NCBI GenBank assembly: GCA_016845145.1
Contig: JAERTE010000146.1
Coordinates: 62,001-126,000 of the forward strand
Length of the DNA stretch: 64,000 bases
Direction: 5' to 3'
Source of the DNA: Rhodospirillaceae bacterium
GTDB lineage: Bacteria > Pseudomonadota > Alphaproteobacteria > Rhodospirillales > Casp-alpha2
In this document: positions 51,038-59,859 of the stretch, one piece after another
Numbering within the stretch: position 1 is the stretch's first letter
Layout: each line of letters starts with the position of its first letter
The notes under the pieces: model-generated
What the model was told of the DNA's origin: nothing
Databases searched by the model: none
Seen by the model: the letters and a program-made list of their open reading frames with translations, nothing else
Translations under genes and position numbers: made by a program

Positions 51038-51732
51038 GTGCGCGGGGGCTGGTGCGCGGATTGCTGTTTCTGGCATCCCTGGTGGCAATTGGATTTTTGA
51101 TCCAGGCCATGCAATTGGAGTCCTTTCTCGATAAAGCCTGGATCGATAGGGAGATCCGCGGCCGCGGTATAACAGGTCAGCTGATACTGGTTGGGATTGG
51201 TGGGATTTTCGTCGCCGTCGGCTTGCCGCGCCAGATCATCAGTTTTCTCGCCGGTTATGGGTTTGGATTTGCCGAAGGCTTGGCCATCGCGTTGGCGGCG
51301 ACCACAATCGGCTGCGTTATCACCTTCTTCTATGCGCGTTTCATGGGGCGCGATATGGTGGCGCGTAGATTTCCCGGCAAGATACGCCGCGTCGACAGCT
51401 TTCTCGCCGACAACCCGTTTACCATGACCTTGTTGATCCGCTTTTTGCCGGCGGGTTCCAATCTTTTGACCAATCTGGCAGCCGGCGTCTCCAGCGTCAG
51501 CGCCGTTGCATTTATCTCTGGTTCGGCGTTCGGATACATTCCACAGACGGCGATTTTTGCGCTGGTCGGCAGCGGCATCAGCGTCGACCCTGTCTGGCGC
51601 ATCGGATTGAGTATTGTATTGTTTTTGGCCTCGGGCGTGCTCGGCATTCATCTCTACCGCAAATATCGCCACGGCAAAAGCTTGAACGGCGGCAACGGTG
51701 AAGCCCAAGATGCAATCGTCGAAAGTCACTGA
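51034..51732 (+). CDS. TVP38/TMEM64 (DedA-like) membrane protein
   Basis: The 232-residue protein has five to six helices with the SNARE-associated/VTT signatures GRGITGQLILVGIGGIFVAV, ISFLAGYGFGFAEGLAIALA and RFLPAGSNLLTNLAAGV. VTT proteins are lipid scramblases or flippases; DedA relatives flip undecaprenyl phosphate. Its start overlaps the GT2 stop (ATGA) and its end overlaps the GT39 gene, fitting a role in recycling or flipping lipid carriers. Confidence 0.85.
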   Translation: MSARGLVRGLLFLASLVAIGFLIQAMQLESFLDKAWIDREIRGRGITGQLILVGIGGIFVAVGLPRQIISFLAGYGFGFAEGLAIALAATTIGCVITFFYARFMGRDMVARRFPGKIRRVDSFLADNPFTMTLLIRFLPAGSNLLTNLAAGVSSVSAVAFISGSAFGYIPQTAIFALVGSGISVDPVWRIGLSIVLFLASGVLGIHLYRKYRHGKSLNGGNGEAQDAIVESH

Positions 51733-53359
51733 TATGCCCCCAGGTGCCAACCGTGCCATCTGGCTGACGGCGTTTCTGTGGTTGGCGGTCGTGGTCGTGG
51801 CACTTGCCGTCAGGCCGCTGCTGCCTGTCGATGAGACCCGTTATCTGGCCGTCGCCTGGGACATGTGGCGCGAGCGTCATTATCTCGTGCCGCACCTGAA
51901 TGGTGAGGCCTACAGCCATAAGCCGCCGTTGTTGTTCTGGCTGATGACAGCAGGCTGGCATGTGTTCGGCGTCAACGATTGGTGGCCGCGTCTGGTCGCG
52001 CCGCTGTTTGGGCTGGGTTCCCTGTTGCTGACGCTGCGTCTTGCCGAGCGTCTGTGGCCCGGTAAAACGGAGATTGCCGGAATGGCTCCCGTGCTGTTGT
52101 TCGGCGCGCTGTTTTGGACGTTGTTCTCGACGCTTACCATGTTCGACATGATGCTGGCGTTCTTCACGCTGGCGGCATTGTTGGGATTATTGACAGCTCA
52201 AGATGGCGGGTATCGCGGCTTCGTCATCGCCGGTGTCGCCATGGGGTTTGGCGTGCTGGCCAAGGGACCGGCAATCTTGTTGCATGTGTTGCCTGTGGCA
52301 CTGAGCGCACCGTGGTGGATGTCGGAATGGAAGTCGGGAGTCGCCAAAGGCCGCTGGTATGCGGGAATCGGGCTCGCCGTGGTGATTGCCGTCGGTTTGG
52401 CTCTGGTTTGGGCCATACCTGCGGGAATAGCTGGCGGCGAGGCTTACCGCGACGCCATATTCTGGGGGCAGTCGGCGGGCCGCATGGTCAAATCCTTCGC
52501 CCACGCGCGGCCGTTTTGGTGGTATGCGGCGGTGTTGCCGGGGCTGGTGCTGCCGTGGCTGATATGGCCGCCGTTGTGGCGAGCCGCCAAGAAAATGCCG
52601 ACCCTGGTATCCGATGCGGGCGTACGACTATGCCTGGTCTGGTTCGGGACCGCCTTCGTGGCGTTCTCGTTGATCAGTGGCAAGCAGTTGCATTATTTGT
52701 TGCCGGAATTTCCCGCCCTCGCGCTTCTGGCGGCGCGCTTGCTTGCCCACGACGATGAAGTTGAGTGCGTTTCTTCCGCTTGGGATCGCTGGTTGCCGGG
52801 CGGAGTTGCCATAGTGATCGGCATTTTGTTGTTGGCTGCACCTTATCTGCCGTTGTCGGGCCGCAGCGCCGATCTGATTGGAGAAGCGCAATCGGTGTGG
52901 GGCGTGTTGGTGATAGCCGCAGGGGCAATGGTCATGATATCGCGCGATGCGTCGCGGAGCGGGCAAATGGCCAGATTGGCCGCGATCTCGACCTTCGCGG
53001 TGCTGGCGCTGCATCTGGTGGCGGCGCCGATCCTGGCCAAGCGGTACGATCTGGCTCCACTGGCGCGCTATCTGGCGGCGGCACAGGGCGCCGGCAAGGA
53101 AATCGCCTATTTCGGCAAATATCACGGCCAGTTTCATTTCCTTGGCCGCATGGCGCGGCCGATCACAGCCATCGGCCTCAAACCAAATGACGAGGCCGAG
53201 TTCTTAAATGCACATCCGAACGGGTTGATTGCGTCGCGCTACCGGACGTTGCCGAGCGAGGCTGTCCCGGTCTTCACCCACGTGTACCGCAACTACACGT
53301 ACGCGGTCTGGCCGGCGGCGGTGATGATCGACAACCCGGGGCTTGGCGACCGGCGCTGA
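51710..53359 (+). CDS. ArnT-like family-39 glycosyltransferase
   Basis: The 549 residues from ATG 51710 (alternative ATG 51734) have about twelve membrane helices. The first extracellular loop carries DETRYLAVAWDMW, the catalytic acidic motif of ArnT/PMT-type transferases, and EAYSHKPPLLFW follows, as in the GT39 family. ISGKQLHYLLPEFPALALL is another family mark. These enzymes move a sugar from polyprenyl phosphate to lipid A, protein or glycan at the periplasmic face. It overlaps TVP38 and probably uses the GT2 product. Confidence 0.88.
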   Translation: MQSSKVTDMPPGANRAIWLTAFLWLAVVVVALAVRPLLPVDETRYLAVAWDMWRERHYLVPHLNGEAYSHKPPLLFWLMTAGWHVFGVNDWWPRLVAPLFGLGSLLLTLRLAERLWPGKTEIAGMAPVLLFGALFWTLFSTLTMFDMMLAFFTLAALLGLLTAQDGGYRGFVIAGVAMGFGVLAKGPAILLHVLPVALSAPWWMSEWKSGVAKGRWYAGIGLAVVIAVGLALVWAIPAGIAGGEAYRDAIFWGQSAGRMVKSFAHARPFWWYAAVLPGLVLPWLIWPPLWRAAKKMPTLVSDAGVRLCLVWFGTAFVAFSLISGKQLHYLLPEFPALALLAARLLAHDDEVECVSSAWDRWLPGGVAIVIGILLLAAPYLPLSGRSADLIGEAQSVWGVLVIAAGAMVMISRDASRSGQMARLAAISTFAVLALHLVAAPILAKRYDLAPLARYLAAAQGAGKEIAYFGKYHGQFHFLGRMARPITAIGLKPNDEAEFLNAHPNGLIASRYRTLPSEAVPVFTHVYRNYTYAVWPAAVMIDNPGLGDRR

Positions 53360-53390
53360 GATAAATTTCGGTGAAATTCTGGTGTCAGGG

Positions 53391-53419
53391 TTGACACATC
53401 CCGGCGATCAGCCTACATC
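53391..53419 (+). promoter_or_regulatory. Sigma-70-like promoter of groESL
   Basis: A perfect TTGACA (53391-53396) and TACATC (53414-53419) are 17 bases apart. It ends just before the CIRCE element, so transcription would start within CIRCE, as expected for HrcA repression. Confidence 0.65.
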
Positions 53420-53420
53420 C

Positions 53421-53447
53421 CTGGCACTCACTGGGGACGAGTGCTAA
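53421..53447. promoter_or_regulatory. CIRCE operator (HrcA site) of groESL
   Basis: CTGGCACTC and GAGTGCTAA flank nine bases. This matches TTAGCACTC-N9-GAGTGCTAA at seven of nine left and all nine right positions. HrcA bound here represses groESL until heat or misfolding titrates GroEL. No hrcA is in the window. Confidence 0.92.
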
Positions 53448-53497
53448 CAATCCCGGTAAATTGTTGATTTTAAGTCAAACATATGGAGGTAGAGACG

Positions 53498-53785
53498 ATG
53501 AAGTTTCGTCCGCTGCATGACCGCGTTCTGGTTGAACGCATAGAGCAGGAAGAAAAAACCGCCGGTGGCATTATTCTGCCGGATACCGCTCAGGAAAAGC
53601 CGATGGAAGGCAAAGTCAAAGCCGTCGGTGGTGGCGCCAAAGCCGATGACGGCACGGTGACGCCGCTGGACGTGAAAGCGGGCGACCGCATTCTGTTTGG
53701 CAAATGGTCGGGTACGGAAATCAAGGTCGACGGCGCAGATCTGTTGATCATGAAAGAATCCGACATCCTGGGTATCATCGAGTAA
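53498..53785 (+). CDS. groES: Co-chaperonin GroES
   Basis: The ATG at 53498, preceded by GGAGG, gives 95 residues starting MKFRPLHDRVLVERIE; an in-frame start at 53483 is not needed. The mobile loop (EKTAGGIILPDTAQEKP) that docks on GroEL is present, as is the roof-loop region. GroES caps the GroEL cage with ATP to fold clients. It heads the operon with groEL 15 bases away under CIRCE control. Confidence 0.97.
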   Translation: MKFRPLHDRVLVERIEQEEKTAGGIILPDTAQEKPMEGKVKAVGGGAKADDGTVTPLDVKAGDRILFGKWSGTEIKVDGADLLIMKESDILGIIE

Positions 53786-53800
53786 CGGAGACAAGCAACA

Positions 53801-55453
53801 ATGGCTGCTAAAGACGTTAAATTTTCAACCGACGCCCGCACGCTGATGCTTGAAGGTGTCGACATTCTGGCCAACGCCGTGAAAGTCACGCTCGGCCCGA
53901 AAGGCCGCAACGTGGTCCTCGACAAGGCCTTCGGCGCACCGCGCATCACCAAGGACGGCGTGACCGTCGCCAAAGACATCGAATTGGGTGACAAGTTCCA
54001 GAACATGGGCGCCCAGATGGTCAAGGAAGTTGCTTCCAAGACCGCCGATGAAGCCGGTGACGGCACCACGACCGCCACCGTGCTGGCTCAGGCTATCGTG
54101 CGCGAAGGCGCCAAGGCCGTTGCCGCCGGCATGAACCCGATGGACCTCAAGCGTGGCGTCGATTTGGCCGTGACCACGGTCGTCGAATCCGTGCGTAAGG
54201 CGTCCAAGAAGGTTTCCACCTCGGGCGAGATTGCCCAGGTCGGCACCATCTCGGCGAATGGCGATTCGGAAGTGGGCGCCATGATCGCCCAGGCCATGGA
54301 ACGCGTCGGCAACGAAGGCGTGATCACGGTCGAAGAAGCCAAGGGTCTGAACACCGAACTGGATGTTGTTGAAGGCATGCAGTTCGACCGTGGCTACACC
54401 TCGCCGTATTTCATCACCAACGCCGAAAAGATGACCTGCGATCTGGAAAATCCTTACATTCTCATCCACGAGAAAAAGCTTTCCGGTCTGCAGCCGTTGC
54501 TGCCGGTTCTGGAAACCATCGTCCAGTCCGGTCGTCCGCTGCTGATCATCGCCGAAGATATCGAAGGCGAAGCGCTGGCTACCTTGGTGGTCAACAAGCT
54601 GCGTGGCGGCATGAAGGTCTCCGCCGTTAAGGCGCCGGGCTTCGGTGATCGCCGCAAAGCGATGCTCGAAGATATCGCCATCTTGACCAATGGTCAGGTG
54701 ATCTCGGAAGATCTCGGCATCAAGCTTGAGAATGTCACCATCGACATGCTCGGTACCGCCAAAAAGGTCGACATCACTAAAGAAGAGACCACCATCGTTG
54801 AAGGCGCCGGCAAAAAGAAAGACATCCAAGGCCGCTGCAACCAGATCCGCGCGCAGGTCGAGGAAACCACCTCGGACTACGACCGCGAAAAACTGCAAGA
54901 GCGTCTGGCCAAGTTGGCCGGCGGTGTTGCCGTGATCCGGGTTGGCGGTGCCACTGAAATCGAGGTTAAGGAACGCAAAGACCGCGTCGACGATGCGCTC
55001 CACGCGACCCGTGCCGCGGTTGAGGAAGGTGTCGTTGCCGGTGGCGGTTCAGCTCTGCTGTTCGCCACCCGCGCCCTGAAAAAGCTGGAAGGCGAAAATT
55101 CCGACCAGAACGTTGGTATCGATATCGTCCGCCGCGCCCTGCAGTCGCCGCTGCGCCAGATCGCCGAAAACGCCGGTGAAGACGGTGCCGTGGTTGCCGG
55201 TAAGCTTCTGGAGCAGAAAGACCTGGCCCAGGGCTTCAACGCGCAGTCCGGTGAATACACCAACATGATCAAAGCCGGCATCATCGATCCGGCCAAGGTC
55301 GTTCGTACGGCATTGCAGGACGCCGCCTCCGTGGCCGGTCTGCTGATCACCACCGAAGCGATGGTGGCTGAACTGCCCGAGAAAAAAGAAGCCATGCCCG
55401 GTGGCGCCCCCGATATGGGCGGCATGGGCGGCATGGGTGGCATGGGCTTCTAA
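53801..55453 (+). CDS. groEL: Chaperonin GroEL
   Basis: The 550-residue product is a full-length 60-kDa chaperonin: GPKGRNVVLDKAFGAPRITK at the N-terminus, DGTTTATVLAQAIV with the ATP-site GDGTTT, and VEEGVVAGGGSALL near residues 405-420. The C-terminal tail ends GGMGGMGGMGF. It forms the double ring that folds proteins with GroES. The operon ends with a strong terminator. Confidence 0.98.
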   Translation: MAAKDVKFSTDARTLMLEGVDILANAVKVTLGPKGRNVVLDKAFGAPRITKDGVTVAKDIELGDKFQNMGAQMVKEVASKTADEAGDGTTTATVLAQAIVREGAKAVAAGMNPMDLKRGVDLAVTTVVESVRKASKKVSTSGEIAQVGTISANGDSEVGAMIAQAMERVGNEGVITVEEAKGLNTELDVVEGMQFDRGYTSPYFITNAEKMTCDLENPYILIHEKKLSGLQPLLPVLETIVQSGRPLLIIAEDIEGEALATLVVNKLRGGMKVSAVKAPGFGDRRKAMLEDIAILTNGQVISEDLGIKLENVTIDMLGTAKKVDITKEETTIVEGAGKKKDIQGRCNQIRAQVEETTSDYDREKLQERLAKLAGGVAVIRVGGATEIEVKERKDRVDDALHATRAAVEEGVVAGGGSALLFATRALKKLEGENSDQNVGIDIVRRALQSPLRQIAENAGEDGAVVAGKLLEQKDLAQGFNAQSGEYTNMIKAGIIDPAKVVRTALQDAASVAGLLITTEAMVAELPEKKEAMPGGAPDMGGMGGMGGMGF

Positions 55454-55479
55454 GCCAGCCAAACATGTTGATAGAATTG

Positions 55480-55510
55480 GGGCCGTCCTTCGGGGCGGCC
55501 CTTTTTCTTT
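55480..55510 (+). terminator. Rho-independent terminator of groESL
   Basis: GGGCCGTCC (55480-55488), a TTCG tetraloop and GGGCGGCCC (55493-55501) form a nine-pair stem with one GU pair, followed by TTTTTCTTT. Confidence 0.92.
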
Positions 55511-55513
55511 GCT

Positions 55514-56770
55514 TTATTGCTTGTCGTCGGGAAGGAAGTGGTCGGCACGGGAAAGTTCCGCCGTATACAGTTGTTTGCTCGACAACCCGTTGCCGCCCAG
55601 CGGAATAAACGGCGCCTTTTCCTTGTCACCGCGGTTACGCTGCAGGACACGGACAATGGTGAACGCGATAAGGGACGTGTTGATGGCGGCAATGAAGTAG
55701 AACATGCCCTGCGGGCCATAAAACGCCATCGATTGCGCCGCCAGGATCGGGCCCACACTGGCGCCGATGCCATACGAGATCATAACGCCTGCCGCCACCT
55801 GGACCAGTTTATCGGGGTCGGCGAGATCGTTGATCTGCGATGATGACAGCGGATAAATGGCGAAGCAAAACCCACCGAAGAACCCGGCAGCGATGATCAA
55901 TGACAACGCCGGCTGGCTGCTTGCCCAGATCACCGCATAAGCCGAGCCGCCGGTCGCCATCGCCGCGATGGCGAGCACCGTGCGGCGGTCGAAGCGATCC
56001 GACAGCCGCCCCAACGGAAATTGCATAAGCATGCCGCCGAACAACGCGACCGCCATAAATGTCGAAACCTGCGAAATCGTCAAACCCACGTCCTTGGCAA
56101 AAACCGCGCCCAGGCTGTTCAGTGATGAATTGGTCATGCCGGCGCAAACGGTGCCGAATACACCGACCGGTGAAATGGCGAACAATTCGCGAAAATTCGT
56201 TCTTTGCGGTGAGGATGGTTTCGGGGCGCCGGCGCGTGTCAACAGGATCGGCACGAGCGCGAAGGAGTAGACCATGGAGGCAATCACGAACAACTGGAAC
56301 TGCGCCGGGTCATCAAGCAGCAACATAAACTGCCCCAGCCCGGCGCCCAAGTAGTTGGTCATCATGTAAAGAGAGAGAATCCGCCCACGCGTTGCATTGG
56401 TGGCGCGCTCGTTGACCCAGCTTTCCACCACCATCACCATGCCGGCCATGCAAAACCCGGCGACAACCCGCAACGCAAACCAAACCAGCGGTTCGATAAA
56501 AAGCACATGGGCCAACACCGCCACCGACATGATCGATGCAAATGCCGCAAAGGCCCGAATATGCCCGACTGCCGCGACGACCCGCGTGGCGAACAGCGCG
56601 CCCAACAGCAGACCGACGGAATAGCCGGCCATGATGAAACCGGTCGTGCCGGTGGAAAAGCCTTCCAGGCGGCTTCTGATACCCAGCAACGTGCCGGTCA
56701 TGCCATTGCCGAGCAGCAACATGCCAAAGCTCAGCAATAATGATGAAATCGATTTAATGGCGGTCCACAT
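55514..56770 (-). CDS. MFS transporter
   Basis: ATG 56770 with AAAGG upstream gives 418 residues; longer starts add a basic leader without membrane helices. Twelve membrane segments show the MFS pattern, with the loop-2/3-type motif GLLLGALFATRVVAAVGHIRA (in part) and the loop-8/9-type counterpart PLGRLSDRFDRRTVLA. The first-half ATRGRILSLYMMTNYLGAGLGQF helix resembles the YcaD/MFS-family permeases. Substrate unknown. Confidence 0.88.
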   Translation of the reverse strand: MWTAIKSISSLLLSFGMLLLGNGMTGTLLGIRSRLEGFSTGTTGFIMAGYSVGLLLGALFATRVVAAVGHIRAFAAFASIMSVAVLAHVLFIEPLVWFALRVVAGFCMAGMVMVVESWVNERATNATRGRILSLYMMTNYLGAGLGQFMLLLDDPAQFQLFVIASMVYSFALVPILLTRAGAPKPSSPQRTNFRELFAISPVGVFGTVCAGMTNSSLNSLGAVFAKDVGLTISQVSTFMAVALFGGMLMQFPLGRLSDRFDRRTVLAIAAMATGGSAYAVIWASSQPALSLIIAAGFFGGFCFAIYPLSSSQINDLADPDKLVQVAAGVMISYGIGASVGPILAAQSMAFYGPQGMFYFIAAINTSLIAFTIVRVLQRNRGDKEKAPFIPLGGNGLSSKQLYTAELSRADHFLPDDKQ

Positions 56771-56963
56771 CTGCGGGCCTTTCATGGGCCGTGGCAGCGC
56801 GCGTCCGCGCATCGCCATCAAACAACGGTCACTTCGGGTTGTGGCAGGTTTTCGTTCAAAAACCCACAACAATTTTCGTTTTGACAATGATCACACGGAG
56901 ACGCTTTCGGATGCCGGTCCGTAGGGATAGAATCGCTACTGATCTGTCGAAAGGAAAGCCGCC

Positions 56964-57674
56964 ATGTCCGATCATATTATCAAATCTTTCGATGACGAAT
57001 TGAAGGCGCTGAAAAGCACCGTCGTTGAGATGGGCGTGCTGGCCGATGCGGAACTGCAATCCGCGTTGGATGCCCTCGTCGAACGTGACGGGGAAAAAGC
57101 CCAAATCGCCTCGGGAACGGACTGGGCCGTGAACAAACGCGACCGCCTTGTCGATGAGACGGTCATTCGGCTGATCGCCACGCGCCAGCCCGTGGCTGAC
57201 GACCTGCGGACGATTATCGCTTGTCTGCATGCGTCCACGGATCTCGAAAGGGTCGGCGACCAGGCCAAGAACATCGCCAATCGTGTGTCCACGCTGGCTC
57301 AACTCCCCGCATCGGGGATCGAGCAAGATATCGCCGATCTGGGGGCGTTGGTGCGTCAGGAACTCCGCGACGCCGTGGCCGCATTCGATGCCTTGGACGC
57401 GGAGAAAGCGGCTGCCGTTCGAGCTCGGGATCAGCAGGTTGATCGCCGCTACACGGACCTGTTTCGCGAAATTATTGCGCTCAATGCGGAAGACGCCAAA
57501 CGCTCAGCCGTATGCGCGCACCTATCACTGGTGGTGAGAAGTCTTGAGCGGATCGGCGACAACGCCACCAACGTGGCCGAGGAAGTTATTTTTATCGTTA
57601 CCGGATACATGCCCGAAGACGACCGGGTCAAAGCGGACGAAAGTTTTTACGTCACGTCGGACGCAGTCGAATAA
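56964..57674 (+). CDS. Second PhoU-domain protein (paralogue)
   Basis: The 236-residue product has the same two-repeat PhoU layout as the pst-linked phoU (IIKSFDDELKALKSTVVEMG, RVGDQAKNIANRVSTL, RIGDNATNVAEEVIFI) and a comparable length. An AAAGGAAAG ribosome site precedes ATG 56964. It is far from pst and has no transporter next to it, so it may tune PhoR or a second phosphate transporter elsewhere. It is convergent with the TesB-like gene. Confidence 0.88.
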   Translation: MSDHIIKSFDDELKALKSTVVEMGVLADAELQSALDALVERDGEKAQIASGTDWAVNKRDRLVDETVIRLIATRQPVADDLRTIIACLHASTDLERVGDQAKNIANRVSTLAQLPASGIEQDIADLGALVRQELRDAVAAFDALDAEKAAAVRARDQQVDRRYTDLFREIIALNAEDAKRSAVCAHLSLVVRSLERIGDNATNVAEEVIFIVTGYMPEDDRVKADESFYVTSDAVE

Positions 57675-57693
57675 TCTCTCAAGCTGCCGGGAG

Positions 57694-58527
57694 CTAAGCG
57701 TTCGATGCCACGGTTTGTACGGCACGGCCCAGACATCCTTGCTCATCATAGACGGTGACATCCGCAACGCCGATCCCGTGATAATCGATGATTGAGCTTT
57801 CGCCGAAACCGACCCAATGGCCAAGCTGTGGGCGGAACAGATGCAGCGTCGTATCTGTATTCAGCATCTTGAACATCCGCGTGTTGTCCCACGTGCCCGG
57901 TGGCGCGTTGCGAATGCGGCCTGATACCACAGTCGTCAGGTCGCATATGGCGGCGCACAACTGACCGGGCGACATCGGTTCACCATCCACGAGATCAAGT
58001 GGTGCTGTGAACCAGATGATCGGATCGTCGCTCGCCTCCCTACTGGCCTCCTCATTGGCACCCCCATAGCGGACTTGAATGGCCAGATGAAACCCTTGCG
58101 GACCGGTTTCCCGGCGTTCTTTCGAAACCAGATCGTGGCTATTGAGCGCGTCGGGGCCGGGCCGCGCGGCGTGGGGAGCCGGAAACAAGGCCTCGTGTTC
58201 GCCATGTTCTTTCAAGATCACGGCGCGCGACAGCGCCACCGGCGTGCCGTTGTCGGCGCGCGATAGTTTCATATCGAGGATTGCCATGCGCCGCCCCTGG
58301 CGGGCGTAGCTCGACGAAAGAATGAGCGACTGCAGTGGGATGGGTTTCAAAATATCCACCGTAAGGCGCGCGACGCGCATGTCGGCTTCACCCGCCGCAT
58401 GTTCGGCGGCGCGCATGAACAGTGCATTCGGCGGCCCGCCATGTTGCGTGGTCGCCGACCACGGACTACCGGCCCAATGGGTTGGGTGAAAGATGTCGCC
58501 GTCTTGGATGTAGATATGCTCGACCAT
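57694..58527 (-). CDS. Acyl-CoA thioesterase domain protein (TesB-like double hotdog)
   Basis: ATG 58527 gives 277 residues. The first hotdog starts with DGDIFHPTHWAGSPWSATTQHGG (given here in part: HPTHWAGSPW, TTQHGGPPNALFM), the second includes DLTTVVSGRIRNAPPG. The arrangement matches the thioesterase-superfamily proteins that resemble TesB; the active-site residues cannot be confirmed by eye. A GYM-type acyl-CoA substrate is likely. Its end faces phoU2, and it follows the flippase gene. Confidence 0.78.
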   Translation of the reverse strand: MVEHIYIQDGDIFHPTHWAGSPWSATTQHGGPPNALFMRAAEHAAGEADMRVARLTVDILKPIPLQSLILSSSYARQGRRMAILDMKLSRADNGTPVALSRAVILKEHGEHEALFPAPHAARPGPDALNSHDLVSKERRETGPQGFHLAIQVRYGGANEEASREASDDPIIWFTAPLDLVDGEPMSPGQLCAAICDLTTVVSGRIRNAPPGTWDNTRMFKMLNTDTTLHLFRPQLGHWVGFGESSIIDYHGIGVADVTVYDEQGCLGRAVQTVASNA

Positions 58528-58537
58528 GGACAGTGCC

Positions 58538-59857
58538 CTAATCTCGCCCGCTACCCAACGACGAGCCGCCAAATACGAGTCCGCCCGGCAAGGGTAGCCA
58601 GCGCCAAACAGCGGCGTTGAGCGTGAGTGCGGACAGAACGAACGCCGTAGCCGTGGCCATGGCCGCGCCTTCGATACCGTAGATCGGGATCAATATGCCA
58701 TTGAGGCCGACGTTGATGGCGATGTTGAGGGTCATCAGAATACTTTGTCGGCCCGGCATGCCTGCCTGCATGAGGATGAAATCCAGCGGCACGAAAGCGG
58801 CATAGAGGCCGAGACCGATCGTGAGAATGAATAATATCGGCTCGGCACCGGCAACCAAACCTTGCGGAAAATAGGGCGCCAAATGCGGAAACACCAAATG
58901 TACGGCGCCGGCGCCGGCAATGAAGATTGCGATACTGATAACCATGATCCGGCGTCCGAAGCGTCCGAGCGCCGGCTTGTCGCCGTCGCCGATCAGCTTT
59001 ACCAATACCGGATTTACCACGGTACGGATCACCACCGGCACCTGATAGAGCCCTTCGATAAACATGGCGGCGAAACTGTAGATACCCACCGCCGCATCAT
59101 CGACGAATACCGCCAGCATGAGCACATCGACACGTACGTAGCTTTCCGCCAGAAAACCGTTGGGCAGCGCTTTGGCCCCGAAATCCAGGTGTCGGCGCAG
59201 CCACTCTCGAGTGCCGGCCTGTACCTCCGCATCCATACGCCAAGGTCGCACAAAGATCAGCAACGGCACAAAGATCAACACTTCGGCAACGGTGAACCCG
59301 GCGCCCAGTACATACGCCGGCCAATCTTGATAAGCGGTCAGAAAGGCAAAGCCCAGAATACTCAGCACCCGCACGCCCTGCATCATCGCAAAGGCGCGCA
59401 TGCGGCGCTCACCGTTGAGGATGCCCATCAACACTTTGTTGATGGCGAAGAATGCCAGCCCCGGCGCGGCCATGGCGACACCAAGCCCGACGGGCTGGCT
59501 ATCGACAATGCTACCGATCAAATCGGCGCAAAGCCCGACGAGTGCCGCCACCACAATGCCGAACCCGGTTGCCGCGATCACCGCGGCGCGTGCCACGGTT
59601 TGGCGCACGCCAGTGTCGCTCGAGTGCTGGGCGATGTATTTCTGCGCAGAGTCGTGAATGCCAAACACGGCCATCTGTGCGGCAACGATATAAACCGCAT
59701 AAATTTGATTGAAGACACCTAGTGCCGCAGTGCCGAAATGCGCTGCAATGAAGAAATTCAGAATCACGCCGGTGCCGGCCATCAGTGCAAAGGCGCCGTA
59801 GTTCCAAGCGGCATCGCCGGCGAGTTTATTGTCCAGCGGGCCTGAAGATGAGGTCAT
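58538..59857 (-). CDS. Polysaccharide flippase, Wzx/MOP family
   Basis: The 439-residue protein has twelve to fourteen membrane helices with the pattern of MOP-family O-antigen flippases. Characteristic parts are TGVILNFFIAAHFGTAALGVFNQ near the N-terminus (in part: FFIAAHFGTAALG), HDSAQKYIAQHS, and IFAAMFIEGLYQVPVVIRTVV-like helix (FIEGLYQVPVVIR). Wzx proteins flip lipid-linked glycans to the periplasm. Its start lies two bases before the amidotransferase stop, so the two form an operon in a glycan locus. Confidence 0.87.
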   Translation of the reverse strand: MTSSSGPLDNKLAGDAAWNYGAFALMAGTGVILNFFIAAHFGTAALGVFNQIYAVYIVAAQMAVFGIHDSAQKYIAQHSSDTGVRQTVARAAVIAATGFGIVVAALVGLCADLIGSIVDSQPVGLGVAMAAPGLAFFAINKVLMGILNGERRMRAFAMMQGVRVLSILGFAFLTAYQDWPAYVLGAGFTVAEVLIFVPLLIFVRPWRMDAEVQAGTREWLRRHLDFGAKALPNGFLAESYVRVDVLMLAVFVDDAAVGIYSFAAMFIEGLYQVPVVIRTVVNPVLVKLIGDGDKPALGRFGRRIMVISIAIFIAGAGAVHLVFPHLAPYFPQGLVAGAEPILFILTIGLGLYAAFVPLDFILMQAGMPGRQSILMTLNIAINVGLNGILIPIYGIEGAAMATATAFVLSALTLNAAVWRWLPLPGGLVFGGSSLGSGRD

Positions 59858-59859
59858 GG

